Source: Noviherbaspirillum humi (GTDB lineage: Bacteria > Pseudomonadota > Gammaproteobacteria > Burkholderiales > Burkholderiaceae_D). From it: DNA of 64,000 bases. Shown here piece after piece: positions 20,207-28,402 of this stretch. The DNA lies in contig NZ_FZOT01000001.1 in assembly GCF_900188095.1 (NCBI RefSeq), positions 496,001 to 560,000 on the forward strand, read 5' to 3'. Both the position numbers and the translations under genes were made by a program. The notes under the pieces were generated by a model. It did no database searches and had not been told where the DNA came from. It was given only the letters and a program-made list of their open reading frames with translations. The first letter of the stretch is position 1, and each line of letters starts with the position of its first letter.

Positions 20207-22468
20207 TTACATCCATGAATAGCGCGTGCCGATCCAGATGGCGCGCGGCGCGCCGTAGCCGCGGAACTGCTCGCCGGCGGCATTCGCCAGGTCGAAGCTG
20301 CGGCCTTGTCCGGTGAAGGCATTCAAGCCGAGCAGGCCGAAGCTGGCGTATTCGCGGTCGAAGACATTGTTGATGCGGGCGAATACATCCCAGCCCTTGC
20401 GCAGGATGTAGCGGGTGTCGAGATTGAGAATGGCATAGCCGGGCACCTTGCCGCGCGCATCGCTGTTGTTCTCGTCGCCGCGGGCGAAGATGCTGCCGGT
20501 GGCCAGCACATTGGCGCCCGCCTGCCAGCGGCTGGTGAACTCGTAGTCCGCGCGCAGCTTCAGGCTGTGCTGCGGTATCCCCGGAATCCGGTTGCCGCTC
20601 TGCACCGCGATCGCGCCGTTGGCATCGGCGCCGCTGTTGAACGGGCTGTTGACCGCGAACGAGGAGCGGTAGGTGGCATCGACATAACCGTAGCGCGCGC
20701 TCAGGGCGAATGCGCCCCATGTGCGGGTGGCCGTCAGTTCCAGGCCCTGACGCCGCGTGGCGCCGACGTTCTGGAAGTAGCCGGCATTCGCCGCCGCGCC
20801 GCCGCTGCTGATGAACTGGATGTCGTCGTCGAGCTCCGTGCGGTACACCGAAGCGCTCCAGCTGAACGCATCGCCGCGCTTGCCGCGCGCGCCGAACTCA
20901 ACCGTCCGCGCCACCACTTTCTTCAACGGCGGATCGGAGAGGAAGCTGTTCGGCAGCTTGCAGGGATCGTCCGGATTGGCACAGGTGAGTTCGATCGGCG
21001 TCGGCGCGCGCATGCCTTCATTGTAGGTGGCATAGGCAGTCAGCTCGCGGTTCGGATTGAAGGTGATGCCCACCGCCGGATTGAAGCGGGCGTAGCGGTG
21101 GCTGCCATCGAGTTCAGGCGCCGTGCCGGACTGGTCGCGGATGTCGATGCGGGCGACATTGTAGCGGCCGGAGAGCGTCAGCCCCCAGCGCTCGTAGAGC
21201 GACAGGGTATTGGTGAAGAACAGGCCGTAGTAGCGGTTGCGGGTTTTCGCATGGGTTTCCAGGGCAAACTCGCCGCTGCCCACCGCGCCGCGGTCGGTGC
21301 CGAAGCCGGCGGCCTGCTCCTGCTGCGTATAGCGGGCGCGGCCGATGTCGGCGCTGCCGCCGACGACGAACTGGTTCTTTCGTCCCGCGAGCTCGCCGCT
21401 CAGGGTCAGCTGCAGCCCGAGGCCGAAGCCCTGCTGGTCGATGCGCGAGCGGTTGTTGAAACCCTGTGTCGTATCGACATTGCCGTCGGCGTCGACGCGG
21501 CCGAAGTTGTCGTTGACGTTGCTGGAGAGATTGCGGTTCCGGTAGTCGCGGTAGTACAGATTGCCGCCGACCAGCACGTCGTCGTTGAGAAAGTGGCTGC
21601 CCTTGGCGGTCATGAAGAACAGCTTGTTGTCGTTCCGGTCGGGGTAGGTATAAGCCTGGCGGATATTGTCTGCAAAGGAGCGCGGCAGGGTCTGGTTCGC
21701 ATGCAGCGCATTGTTGGCCGACGTCAGGCTGAGATCGAGATCGGTGCTGCGATCCTGGTAGCCGATCTTGCCGAAGAATTGCTGGATGCGGCTGGCATTG
21801 TGTTCGGCCCAGCCCTTGTCGTCGACGAGGTTGCCTGTGACGAAGTAGTCGAGCTTGCCGCTGCGCCCGCCCTGTTCGAACTCGATCGCCTTGCGGCCGA
21901 AGGAGCCGCCCGACAGCTGCAGTGCGCCGCCCGGATAGGTGGCGCCGCTCTTGGTGTACACCGCCAGCGCGCCGCCCAGGGTATTCAAGCCGAAGGCGGG
22001 ATTGGAGCCGGGAATCAGCTGGATATTGGCGATTGCCGATTGCGGCAGCAGGTCCCAGTTGAGCGCGTCGCCGAAGGGTTCATTGATGCGCACGCCATCC
22101 TGGAACACCGACAGCCCCTGCGGCACGCCCAGCAGGGGCGAAGCGGTGAAGCCGCGGAAGCTCACGTCCGGCTGGTAGGGATTGCCCTGGGCGGCGTTGA
22201 CCGTCAGGTTGGCGGCGTTCTGCTCTAGATAGTCGGTTACGCTGTTCTGGCGCTGCCGGCCGATGTCGCCGCTGTTGATGACCTGCACATTGGCGGGCAC
22301 GTCGCGCAGCGCGGTGCCGAGCCCGGGCAGCAGGCTGGTGCCGATCACTTCCACCTGGGGCAGTTCGAGTACTTCGGCGGGGTTATCCTGCGCATGGCCC
22401 GGGACAGCGATGGCAAGCGTGCCGGCAACCGCCATGGCCATGCAGCGGCGAGAAAGGCGGTGGTTCAC
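20207..22468 (-). CDS. TonB-dependent outer-membrane receptor
   Basis: 753-residue outer-membrane transporter. After the signal peptide (ending near GHAQ) comes a plug domain (about residues 40-170) with DVPANVQVI, SFRGF and a GGALAVYTKSG-like end, then a 22-strand barrel ending in an aromatic-rich strand (IWIGTRYSWM). GTG was chosen as start because AGGAG lies six bases upstream; longer readings lack this and bury the signal peptide. No adjacent siderophore, heme or cobalamin gene shows the substrate, and no Fur box was recognised. It stands alone between ahpF and a Bug-family gene. Confidence 0.9.
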   Translation of the reverse strand: MNHRLSRRCMAMAVAGTLAIAVPGHAQDNPAEVLELPQVEVIGTSLLPGLGTALRDVPANVQVINSGDIGRQRQNSVTDYLEQNAANLTVNAAQGNPYQPDVSFRGFTASPLLGVPQGLSVFQDGVRINEPFGDALNWDLLPQSAIANIQLIPGSNPAFGLNTLGGALAVYTKSGATYPGGALQLSGGSFGRKAIEFEQGGRSGKLDYFVTGNLVDDKGWAEHNASRIQQFFGKIGYQDRSTDLDLSLTSANNALHANQTLPRSFADNIRQAYTYPDRNDNKLFFMTAKGSHFLNDDVLVGGNLYYRDYRNRNLSSNVNDNFGRVDADGNVDTTQGFNNRSRIDQQGFGLGLQLTLSGELAGRKNQFVVGGSADIGRARYTQQEQAAGFGTDRGAVGSGEFALETHAKTRNRYYGLFFTNTLSLYERWGLTLSGRYNVARIDIRDQSGTAPELDGSHRYARFNPAVGITFNPNRELTAYATYNEGMRAPTPIELTCANPDDPCKLPNSFLSDPPLKKVVARTVEFGARGKRGDAFSWSASVYRTELDDDIQFISSGGAAANAGYFQNVGATRRQGLELTATRTWGAFALSARYGYVDATYRSSFAVNSPFNSGADANGAIAVQSGNRIPGIPQHSLKLRADYEFTSRWQAGANVLATGSIFARGDENNSDARGKVPGYAILNLDTRYILRKGWDVFARINNVFDREYASFGLLGLNAFTGQGRSFDLANAAGEQFRGYGAPRAIWIGTRYSWM

Positions 22469-22618
22469 GTTGGATCTCCTGAATCTCTCGCGCAGAAGGT
22501 AGCCCATGCGAACCGGCGCGTATAGGGGAAAAATTTCCGACGCGCAGGCTGCTGTTCCAGATGCCGACGTCATGCCCGAAAATGCCCGCGCCGCACACAG
22601 GCCACGCTTACTTGGCCA

Positions 22619-23599
22619 TCACTCCGCCTTGGCGCCGGAATCCTTCACCACCTTGGCCCATTTCGCGATTTCGCTCTTCTGGTAGGCGGCCAGCTCTTCC
22701 GGCGTCGACGCCACCGGTTCCAGGCCGAGGTCCATCAGCTTCTTCGAGGCGTCGGCCGTCTTGAGGTAGCGCGCCACCTCGGCCTGGATCTTGTCGACGA
22801 TCGGCTTGGGCGTGTTGGCCGGCGCGAACAGCGCGAACCAGGACACCGCCTCGAAGCCGGGCAGACCGGATTCGGCGATGGTGGGAATCTCCGGCGCGGC
22901 GGCGGCGCGCTTCGAACTGGTAACGCCGAGCGCGCGCAGCTTGCCTTCCTTGACCAGCGGCAGGCTGGACGGCATGTTGTCGAACATCATGGTGACGCGG
23001 CCGCCGAGCAGGTCGGGAATGGCCACCGCCCGCCCCTTGTAGGGCACATGGGTCATGTCGATGCCGGTCATGCTCTTGAACAGCTCGCCGGAGACATGGA
23101 TGGAAGTACCCGAGCCGGAGGAGGCGAAGGTCATCTTGCCCTCCTTCTTGCCGAGCTGGATGAACTCCTGCAGGTTCTTCGCCGGCACGTCGTTGTTCAC
23201 CACCAGGATGTTGGGCGTGGTCGCCAGCAGCGTCACCGGGCTGAAGTCCTTCACCATGTCATAGGGCATCTTGCTGTACAGCGCGCCGTTGATCGAGTGG
23301 GTGCCGACGGTGCCGACCACCAGGGTGTAGCCATCCGGCGCCGACTTGGCGACGAAATCGGAGCCGATGTTGCCGCCGGCGCCCGGCTTGTTGTCGATGA
23401 CGACCGGCTGTCCCCAGGCGGCGGTGAAGCGTTCGCCCAGCATGCGCGCCAGGATGTCGGGCGCGCCGCCCGGCGTGAACGTGACCACGATGCGCAGCGG
23501 TTTGCTGGGAAAATTCTTGGCGTCGGCCTGGGCGGCGGCATGGCCGGCGGCGAGCGTGATGGCGGCCAGAGCGGCCGTGCTGAACAGCTTCCTGAACAT
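22619..23599 (-). CDS. Tripartite tricarboxylate transporter binding protein (TctC/Bug family)
   Basis: Periplasmic solute-binding protein of 326 residues with a signal peptide (MFRKLFSTAALAAITLAAGHAAAQA). The Bug signatures are present: YPxKPLRIVV-like start (FPSKPLRIVVTFTPGG), NKPGAGGNIGSD, VPYKG and a conserved C-terminal domain. Such proteins bind carboxylates or other small metabolites, and Burkholderiales encode many copies without their own TctA/TctB membrane partners; none are adjacent here either. GGAGA sits upstream of ATG. The ligand cannot be read from sequence. The divergent SDR gene may be functionally linked. Confidence 0.92.
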   Translation of the reverse strand: MFRKLFSTAALAAITLAAGHAAAQADAKNFPSKPLRIVVTFTPGGAPDILARMLGERFTAAWGQPVVIDNKPGAGGNIGSDFVAKSAPDGYTLVVGTVGTHSINGALYSKMPYDMVKDFSPVTLLATTPNILVVNNDVPAKNLQEFIQLGKKEGKMTFASSGSGTSIHVSGELFKSMTGIDMTHVPYKGRAVAIPDLLGGRVTMMFDNMPSSLPLVKEGKLRALGVTSSKRAAAAPEIPTIAESGLPGFEAVSWFALFAPANTPKPIVDKIQAEVARYLKTADASKKLMDLGLEPVASTPEELAAYQKSEIAKWAKVVKDSGAKAE

Positions 23600-23777
23600 C
23601 TTGTCTCCTCTTTTTGATTGGCTGCAACGGGATTGACGCGGGTCTTGCGCCGGCTCCGTTCACGGTCGGGCGCCTGAATCCCTGCCGACCGTCGGGTTAA
23701 TATAGCACCAATATCCGGCCGGTCCCCGTGCGCACGAGACCGGCTCCGACAACGAGCAGAACGAGAGGAGATCCATC

Positions 23778-24551
23778 GTGGGCGTGAAGGAATTGTTCAA
23801 CATCGAAGGCAAGGTGGCGATGATCACCGGCGGGTCGCGCGGGCTCGGCCTGCAGATGGCGGAAGCGCTGGGCGAGGTGGGCTGCCGCATCGCCATCACC
23901 GCGCGCAAGGCCGACGAACTGCGCGACGCCCAGGCCCATCTGAAGTCTCAGGGCATCGAGGCCGAGACCTTCGTCAACGACCTCTCCAAACCCGAGGGCA
24001 TCCCGGCGCTGGTGGAGGAGGTGGTTGACCGCGTCGGCATGGTCGACATCCTGATCAACAATGCCGGCGCCACCTGGGGCGCGCCTGCGGAGGAGTATCC
24101 GGACGAAGCCTGGCACAAGGTGATGAACCTGAACGTGGATTCCACCTTCTTCCTCGCTCGCGAAGTGGCGAAGCGCTGCATGATCCCGCGTCGCGCCGGC
24201 AAGATCATCAATGTTGCTTCGGTGGCCGGCCTGCGCGGCAGCGCCACCAATGTCAGCACCATCGCCTATCACACTTCCAAGGGCGCGGTGGTCAACTTCA
24301 CCCGGGCGCTGGCGTCGGAATGGGGCAAATACAATATCAACGTCAACGGTATCTGCCCGGGCTTCTTCCCATCGAAGATGTCGGCCGGCCTGCTGGAGAA
24401 GGTGGCCGAGGGCGTGATCGCCCGCGCGCCCCTGCACCGCATCGGCGGCGACGAGGATTTGAAAGGCGTGGTGGTCTTTCTCGCGTCCGAAGCCTCGCGC
24501 CACATCACCGGCCAGAACATCGCCGTCGACGGCGGCATCAGCGCGGTCTGA
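23778..24551 (+). CDS. SDR family oxidoreductase
   Basis: NAD(P)-dependent classical short-chain dehydrogenase of 257 residues. Cofactor motif TGGSRGLG (17-24), NNAG (94-97), catalytic Ser148 and YxxxK (Tyr164, Lys168) are all present, as is the C-terminal NVDGG-like IAVDGGISAV. Overall style resembles gluconate 5-dehydrogenase or 3-oxoacyl-ACP reductase relatives, but the substrate is not decidable. GTG start with GGAG nine bases upstream. It is followed 22 bases later by a MipA/OmpV gene and is divergent from the Bug protein gene. Confidence 0.9.
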   Translation: MGVKELFNIEGKVAMITGGSRGLGLQMAEALGEVGCRIAITARKADELRDAQAHLKSQGIEAETFVNDLSKPEGIPALVEEVVDRVGMVDILINNAGATWGAPAEEYPDEAWHKVMNLNVDSTFFLAREVAKRCMIPRRAGKIINVASVAGLRGSATNVSTIAYHTSKGAVVNFTRALASEWGKYNINVNGICPGFFPSKMSAGLLEKVAEGVIARAPLHRIGGDEDLKGVVVFLASEASRHITGQNIAVDGGISAV

Positions 24552-24573
24552 TCCGCATTCAACAAGGAGAACC

Positions 24574-25434
24574 ATGAACGCAGGTCGCACCCGCAGTCCG
24601 CGCCGCATGCTCGCGGCCTTTGCCTTCACGGCAGGCGCGCTCGCCGCTTCTTCTGCCAGCCTGGCCGAACAACTGCCCTTGTGGGAGCTCGGCGTGGGCG
24701 CCAGCGTTTTCTCGGCGCCGGATTATCGCGGCTCCGACGTATCGCATACTTATGCGCTGCCGTTTCCCTATCTGATCTATCGCGGCGAACATCTCAAGGC
24801 CGACCGCAACGGCATCCGTACCCAGCTGCTGGAGAGCGGCCGCTATGAACTCGACATCAGCCTCAACTTCGCGCCGGGCGGGCGCAGCCGCGACAATCCG
24901 GCGCGGCAGGGCATGCCGGACCTGAAGCCGATCGCCGAGATCGGGCCGACCATCAATGCGCTGCTGTGGGAGTCGGCCGACCGGGGCATGCGACTGGCCT
25001 TGCGGGCGCCGGTGCGTGCCGGTTTCACCGTGCAGAGTCCGCCTAAGTCGATCGGCTGGGTGTTCGCTCCCAACCTGCAGCTGCAAATGAGCGACCCGCT
25101 CGGCCAGCGCGGCTGGAAGGTGGGCATGTCGGCCGGTCCCATCTTCAACAGCCGCCGCGTGAACGAGCATTTCTACAGCGTCAGTCCGGAACAGGCCACC
25201 GCCGTCAGGCCGGCTTACGCCGCCGCCGGCGGCTATGGCGGCAGCCAGTTCACCACCACCCTGTCGAAGCGCTTTCCGCGCTACTGGGTCGGCGCCTTCC
25301 TCCGCTACGATGCGCTGGCCGGCGCGGCGTTCGAGGACAGTCCGCTGGTGCAGCGGCGCAGCGCGGTAACCGCCGGGCTGGCCATGGCCTGGGTGTTCGG
25401 CGAGTCGTCGCAGCGGGTGCAGGCCGATTACTGA
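24574..25434 (+). CDS. MipA/OmpV family outer-membrane protein
   Basis: 286-residue beta-barrel protein with a signal peptide (to about residue 29, ASLAE). The family-typical segment SAPDYRGSD follows (about residues 48-56), as do alternating strand patterns through the rest. MipA in E. coli is a scaffold for murein synthesis enzymes, while OmpV-type proteins act as outer-membrane channels; which applies here is unknown. GGAGA is placed six bases before ATG. It probably shares a transcript with the upstream SDR gene. Confidence 0.87.
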   Translation: MNAGRTRSPRRMLAAFAFTAGALAASSASLAEQLPLWELGVGASVFSAPDYRGSDVSHTYALPFPYLIYRGEHLKADRNGIRTQLLESGRYELDISLNFAPGGRSRDNPARQGMPDLKPIAEIGPTINALLWESADRGMRLALRAPVRAGFTVQSPPKSIGWVFAPNLQLQMSDPLGQRGWKVGMSAGPIFNSRRVNEHFYSVSPEQATAVRPAYAAAGGYGGSQFTTTLSKRFPRYWVGAFLRYDALAGAAFEDSPLVQRRSAVTAGLAMAWVFGESSQRVQADY

Positions 25435-25512
25435 CCTCCGGGGTTTGCATCCATCGAAGTCATGGCATCGAAGCCACGCCGGCTATAGCCTGTCTCTTGC
25501 TTGTGTGCGAGA

Positions 25513-25532
25513 ATATTGCTGTCTTGCAATAT
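25513..25532. repeat. Short perfect inverted repeat
   Basis: ATATTGC and GCAATAT with a six-base loop, in the AT-richer gap upstream of a small ORF. No T-run follows; function unknown. Confidence 0.4.
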
Positions 25533-25620
25533 GAGACTTTCATCAAGGACGGACAGAGCTTTCCCGCCAAGCCATCCTTGCCCTCGCACCTGCCGGATCG
25601 GACACGCATTGAAACAGGAA

Positions 25621-25830
25621 ATGGAGCAAATCTGGCGCCTGCGCCGGTTCGCCGAGCTGGCCATCGAGCACTACGAAGCTGCTGCCGAACGGGGCCGCGA
25701 GGCGCTCTATCCGCAATGGGCGAAGGACATCCTTGACATCTGTCGCCTGGCGGAGGAACGCCTCGCCGGCGACCAGCCGATTCCGGGAAGTTCCTGGATG
25801 AGCGGCATCGGAAACCGATTCGGGCATTGA
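25621..25830 (+). CDS. Small hypothetical protein (69 aa)
   Basis: Predicted soluble, helical, charged protein (MEQIWRLRRFAELAIEHYEAAAERG...). The segment from residue 1 to about 55 has strong third-position GC bias like neighbouring genes, which is why I think it is coding. Start choice is weak: ATG has AGGAA almost adjacent, and an in-frame TTG lies 12 bases upstream. No domain is recognised. It stands alone, downstream of the MipA/OmpV gene and a short hairpin. Confidence 0.5.
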   Translation: MEQIWRLRRFAELAIEHYEAAAERGREALYPQWAKDILDICRLAEERLAGDQPIPGSSWMSGIGNRFGH

Positions 25831-25945
25831 CCGGTCCTTTCCCCACCGCGTCACTCTACATGCTGGCAGGCCCGCCCGCGGTTGAATGGCGTGCCTGCAC
25901 GCCTCTCTTCTTGCCTCGCAAGTTGCAGTGCTTCCCATGACCTAA

Positions 25946-25975
25946 TTCATACTGATGTTTCAAAAAAATTAACAT
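25946..25975 (+). promoter_or_regulatory. Candidate promoter of the lipoprotein gene
   Basis: TTCATA (four of six) and TAACAT (four of six) with an 18-base spacer in a markedly AT-rich stretch, about 45 bases before the lipoprotein start. Confidence 0.35.
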
Positions 25976-26020
25976 AGCATTCCTCCGTGGCACGTCTTTT
26001 ACTTTGTATACGGAGGCAGA

Positions 26021-27046
26021 ATGAGGATCGCAGTTGCAGTCACGATGGTCGCTGGCGCGCTGACATTGGCAAGTTGTGGTGGGGGCGGTGACACGTCATC
26101 GCCTGCACCCGTCGCGCAGCAGGCATCAACCATCACCATCAATAATGCTCAGGATGCGGCGTCTCAGGGCTTTTCATCGTCTTCCAGCCTGAACAGCCAG
26201 ACATCGAGCAGCAGCACGCTGGTGACCGGGGTCCAAGTCGAGACTCAAGATATTCGCCCGGGACTGCTCGATGCTTCGTTCGGATTGCTTTATCAAGGCC
26301 TCGATGCTAGCAAAGCAAGCAATCTCGTGACCGGCGCTGTGGTGAATGACAGTTTTACTTGCTCCGGTGGTAGCGGCACAATTTCGGTAAAAAGCAATAC
26401 TGCCGTGTCCAGCAAAATCAGCAATGGCGATAGCCTTACCATCAGTGCAAGCAATTGCCTCAGCGGTGGCTCAACTCTCAATGGGTCAATCGAATTTCAG
26501 TTCGCGAACGTAACTGGCACCATCGGCTCGACGACAGCCTGGAGCGCCACCATGATGCTGCGCTTCTCCGATCTGTCGACAAGCACGAGCGCAGGCAACT
26601 CTTCCAGCGTCAACGGCGACATGCGCATGGATTTCAACCAGACGGCCTATAAGAAAGCGACTATCGTGGTGAGCGGTAACCTGATGCAATCCAAGGTTTA
26701 TCGCTATGGGGTGCTCACTCGGAACGAACAGCTCGCTGCTTATACCTACACCGGTTCGATAGATGGCAATGTCAGCACGTTCAGCTCCAACTTCAGTTTC
26801 ACCGGCAACGTGGCGAAGCTGGGCAACGGCACCTATGTGATCAAGACGGTCACGCCTTTCCAGGTCACGGTACCGGCACTCAATCCCTCGACAGGTGTGA
26901 TGACAGTGACCGCGACCGACAACACCAGCGTCAGACTGACGGCCATTGACGCTACCAGCGTCAAGCTCGATGTGGATCGCAATGGCGATGGCGTTTACGA
27001 CGAAACTATCAATACCACCTGGACGGACATCAACAGCCGCAGTTGA
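26021..27046 (+). CDS. Hypothetical serine/threonine-rich lipoprotein
   Basis: 341-residue protein with lipoprotein signal MRIAVAVTMVAGALTLASC (lipobox LASC, Cys19) followed by GGGG and a long Ser/Thr/Gln-rich linker (about 25-70). The remainder has beta-rich, extracellular-style sequence with one cysteine pair (SFTCSGGSG and SASNCLSGG) that may form a disulfide, and a Ca-binding-like DVDRNGDGVYDE near the C-terminus (about 322-333). Base composition is visibly lower in GC and codon use less biased than in neighbours. GGAGG lies six bases upstream of ATG. The next gene starts six bases after its stop. Family not recognised; surface or outer-membrane-attached location inferred. Confidence 0.8.
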   Translation: MRIAVAVTMVAGALTLASCGGGGDTSSPAPVAQQASTITINNAQDAASQGFSSSSSLNSQTSSSSTLVTGVQVETQDIRPGLLDASFGLLYQGLDASKASNLVTGAVVNDSFTCSGGSGTISVKSNTAVSSKISNGDSLTISASNCLSGGSTLNGSIEFQFANVTGTIGSTTAWSATMMLRFSDLSTSTSAGNSSSVNGDMRMDFNQTAYKKATIVVSGNLMQSKVYRYGVLTRNEQLAAYTYTGSIDGNVSTFSSNFSFTGNVAKLGNGTYVIKTVTPFQVTVPALNPSTGVMTVTATDNTSVRLTAIDATSVKLDVDRNGDGVYDETINTTWTDINSRS

Positions 27047-27052
27047 GTTCAG

Positions 27053-27907
27053 GTGTTCCTCTTGACATCAAAAAGTCGAAAAGACGGACAGCGTCATCCG
27101 GTTGGCCGGATGGCGCGCCGTGCGATCTCGTATCACCTGATCGCCATCCTTTGTGGTGCCTTCGCACTGCCTCACGTGAAAGCAGCAACTCCGGCATGGA
27201 GCGGCAGCGTCGCCATTGCCGTGCGCGATATGCACTTCACCGAGCATGACTTGGCCGGCCGTCGCATCGTGTCCGAGCACGGTGTCATTCCAGGTGTGAC
27301 GGCCGAAGCCTGTCATCAAGCTGAAGAGTTCAGCGCCTGCCTCGCGGCCGAGCATTTTGCGTCCACCATCGGTTATGAAGGCCGCACACAGTCGGGCGCG
27401 CCGGTGAACACCCGAACCCATGTGGCCCAATCCCGGCTGCAGTTGTTTGCGCTGCGCCGCTGGACCTCCACGGTCGATCTCGCTGGCGGCATCGAATGGC
27501 AGCGCTCGGATCGCGACATTCGCGGCAGCGGAATCGCGCTCGGCCTGAATGAACGCTATGCCGGCTTGCGCATGCTGGCCGGCCTGCAGCACCACGCCGA
27601 GTTCATGCAAGCCCGCATGGTCACGCGCGGCCTGCTGGTGCTGGCTGAACCGGAGCGCATCAATATCGGTTTTCCGATGCAGCTGTACGACTCGGCGGAG
27701 GTCAGGAGCAAGCCGGCGGCAGGCGTGCGGCTTGGCGTGGCCATGGCGCAGCAAGGAGGCGTCAGCATCGGCCTGGAGTTCGACTGGATGCGCGTACGGC
27801 GCAGCGCCGACTATCCTTTGCGCCATGCCGGCAATGTGGTCGGCACGGTGGCCCAGCCGGAGCATGTCCAGCGGCTGCTGACGCTGGCGCTGCGTTACGC
27901 CTACTAG
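27053..27907 (+). CDS. Hypothetical exported protein, possible outer-membrane barrel
   Basis: 284-residue protein with an N-terminal basic segment, a hydrophobic export signal (about residues 25-44, ending HVKAA) and then alternating polar/apolar segments ending in RLLTLALRYAY. A C-terminal aromatic residue is common in outer-membrane barrels. Two cysteines (EACHQAEEFSAC) are close enough for a disulfide. The start is uncertain: the GTG used here or the ATG at 27110; neither has a strong Shine-Dalgarno, so coupling to the lipoprotein gene is likely. I do not recognise the family. Pairing with the lipoprotein suggests a joint envelope function. Confidence 0.7.
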   Translation: MFLLTSKSRKDGQRHPVGRMARRAISYHLIAILCGAFALPHVKAATPAWSGSVAIAVRDMHFTEHDLAGRRIVSEHGVIPGVTAEACHQAEEFSACLAAEHFASTIGYEGRTQSGAPVNTRTHVAQSRLQLFALRRWTSTVDLAGGIEWQRSDRDIRGSGIALGLNERYAGLRMLAGLQHHAEFMQARMVTRGLLVLAEPERINIGFPMQLYDSAEVRSKPAAGVRLGVAMAQQGGVSIGLEFDWMRVRRSADYPLRHAGNVVGTVAQPEHVQRLLTLALRYAY

Positions 27908-28038
27908 GCGAGGCAGCTCCTGCTTTCTGCTTTTTTCCTTCGACTCAATGCATTCAATGCACTCAAGCGCCTCTGCGATCAGATGGCACTGCCTGATTGG
28001 ACGATGGAAAAGGTTAATCGAGCTGGAAAAGAAGAGTC

Positions 28039-28194
28039 TCAGATCTCGTCGGCGATCAGGCCCTCGGGCAGTTCTTCCAGCGCGGCCGGCGGCGCTTCCC
28101 AACACTCGTCCGAAGCGATGTTTTCCTGCTGGGCGTGAACGTTATAACGCTTGAGAACCATTCCTGCATAAGGGTCGTGGGTGGATGCGAACAT
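28039..28194 (-). CDS. Small acidic hypothetical protein (51 aa)
   Basis: Short ORF with GGAG five bases before ATG and strong GC3 bias. The protein begins MFASTHDPYAGMVLKRYNVHAQQEN and has an acidic Pro/Ala/Glu-rich tail ending LIADEI; no membrane helix or signal. It is preceded (on its strand) by about 140 bases of AT-rich sequence with a tandem 12-base repeat, and sits just beyond the ychF terminator, so it probably has its own promoter. Function unknown. Confidence 0.65.
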   Translation of the reverse strand: MFASTHDPYAGMVLKRYNVHAQQENIASDECWEAPPAALEELPEGLIADEI

Positions 28195-28268
28195 GCGGAC
28201 TCCATTAATCGATGGTTACCGCTTTTTGACGCATTGCACAAAACATAATTCCCCTTGTGGCTGATAGT

Positions 28269-28292
28269 ATTTCTTAATTTATTTCTTAATTT
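28269..28292. repeat. Tandem 12-base direct repeat upstream of the 51-aa ORF
   Basis: ATTTCTTAATTT occurs twice head-to-tail without spacer, in the AT-rich leader/promoter region about 75-100 bases upstream of the small ORF start. One and a bit helical turns per unit would suit cooperative binding of a regulator, but this is only a suggestion. Confidence 0.6.
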
Positions 28293-28333
28293 TTGCTGCT
28301 ACGCAAAAAATCCTTCGCGATAAGAAAAGGACG

Positions 28334-28365
28334 AAAAAAAGCCCCGGCCGATTGGTCGGGGCTTT
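28334..28365 (-). terminator. Terminator of ychF
   Basis: On the minus strand a GC-rich stem (AAAGCCCCG...CGGGGCTTT) is followed by seven T, 38 bases after the ychF stop. Confidence 0.9.
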
Positions 28366-28402
28366 CATTGTCGAGCCGAGAGGCTTGCGATACGAGTAGC
28401 GC

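Noticed and set aside
20306-22228. A 640-codon plus-strand frame opposite the TonB receptor
   Set aside because: Antisense shadow; low-complexity Ala/Val/Gly translation and no ribosome binding site.
16509-25978. A shared decamer TTAAYATAGC at 16509, 23697 and 25969
   Set aside because: All three are in AT-rich promoter-like gaps and the match is short; orientation relative to genes is not consistent, so chance resemblance of -10 regions is the simpler explanation.
24574-28402. Genomic island in the 24.5-28.4 kb region
   Set aside because: Lower GC and unknown genes are suggestive, but there is no integrase, tRNA junction, direct-repeat boundary or transposase.
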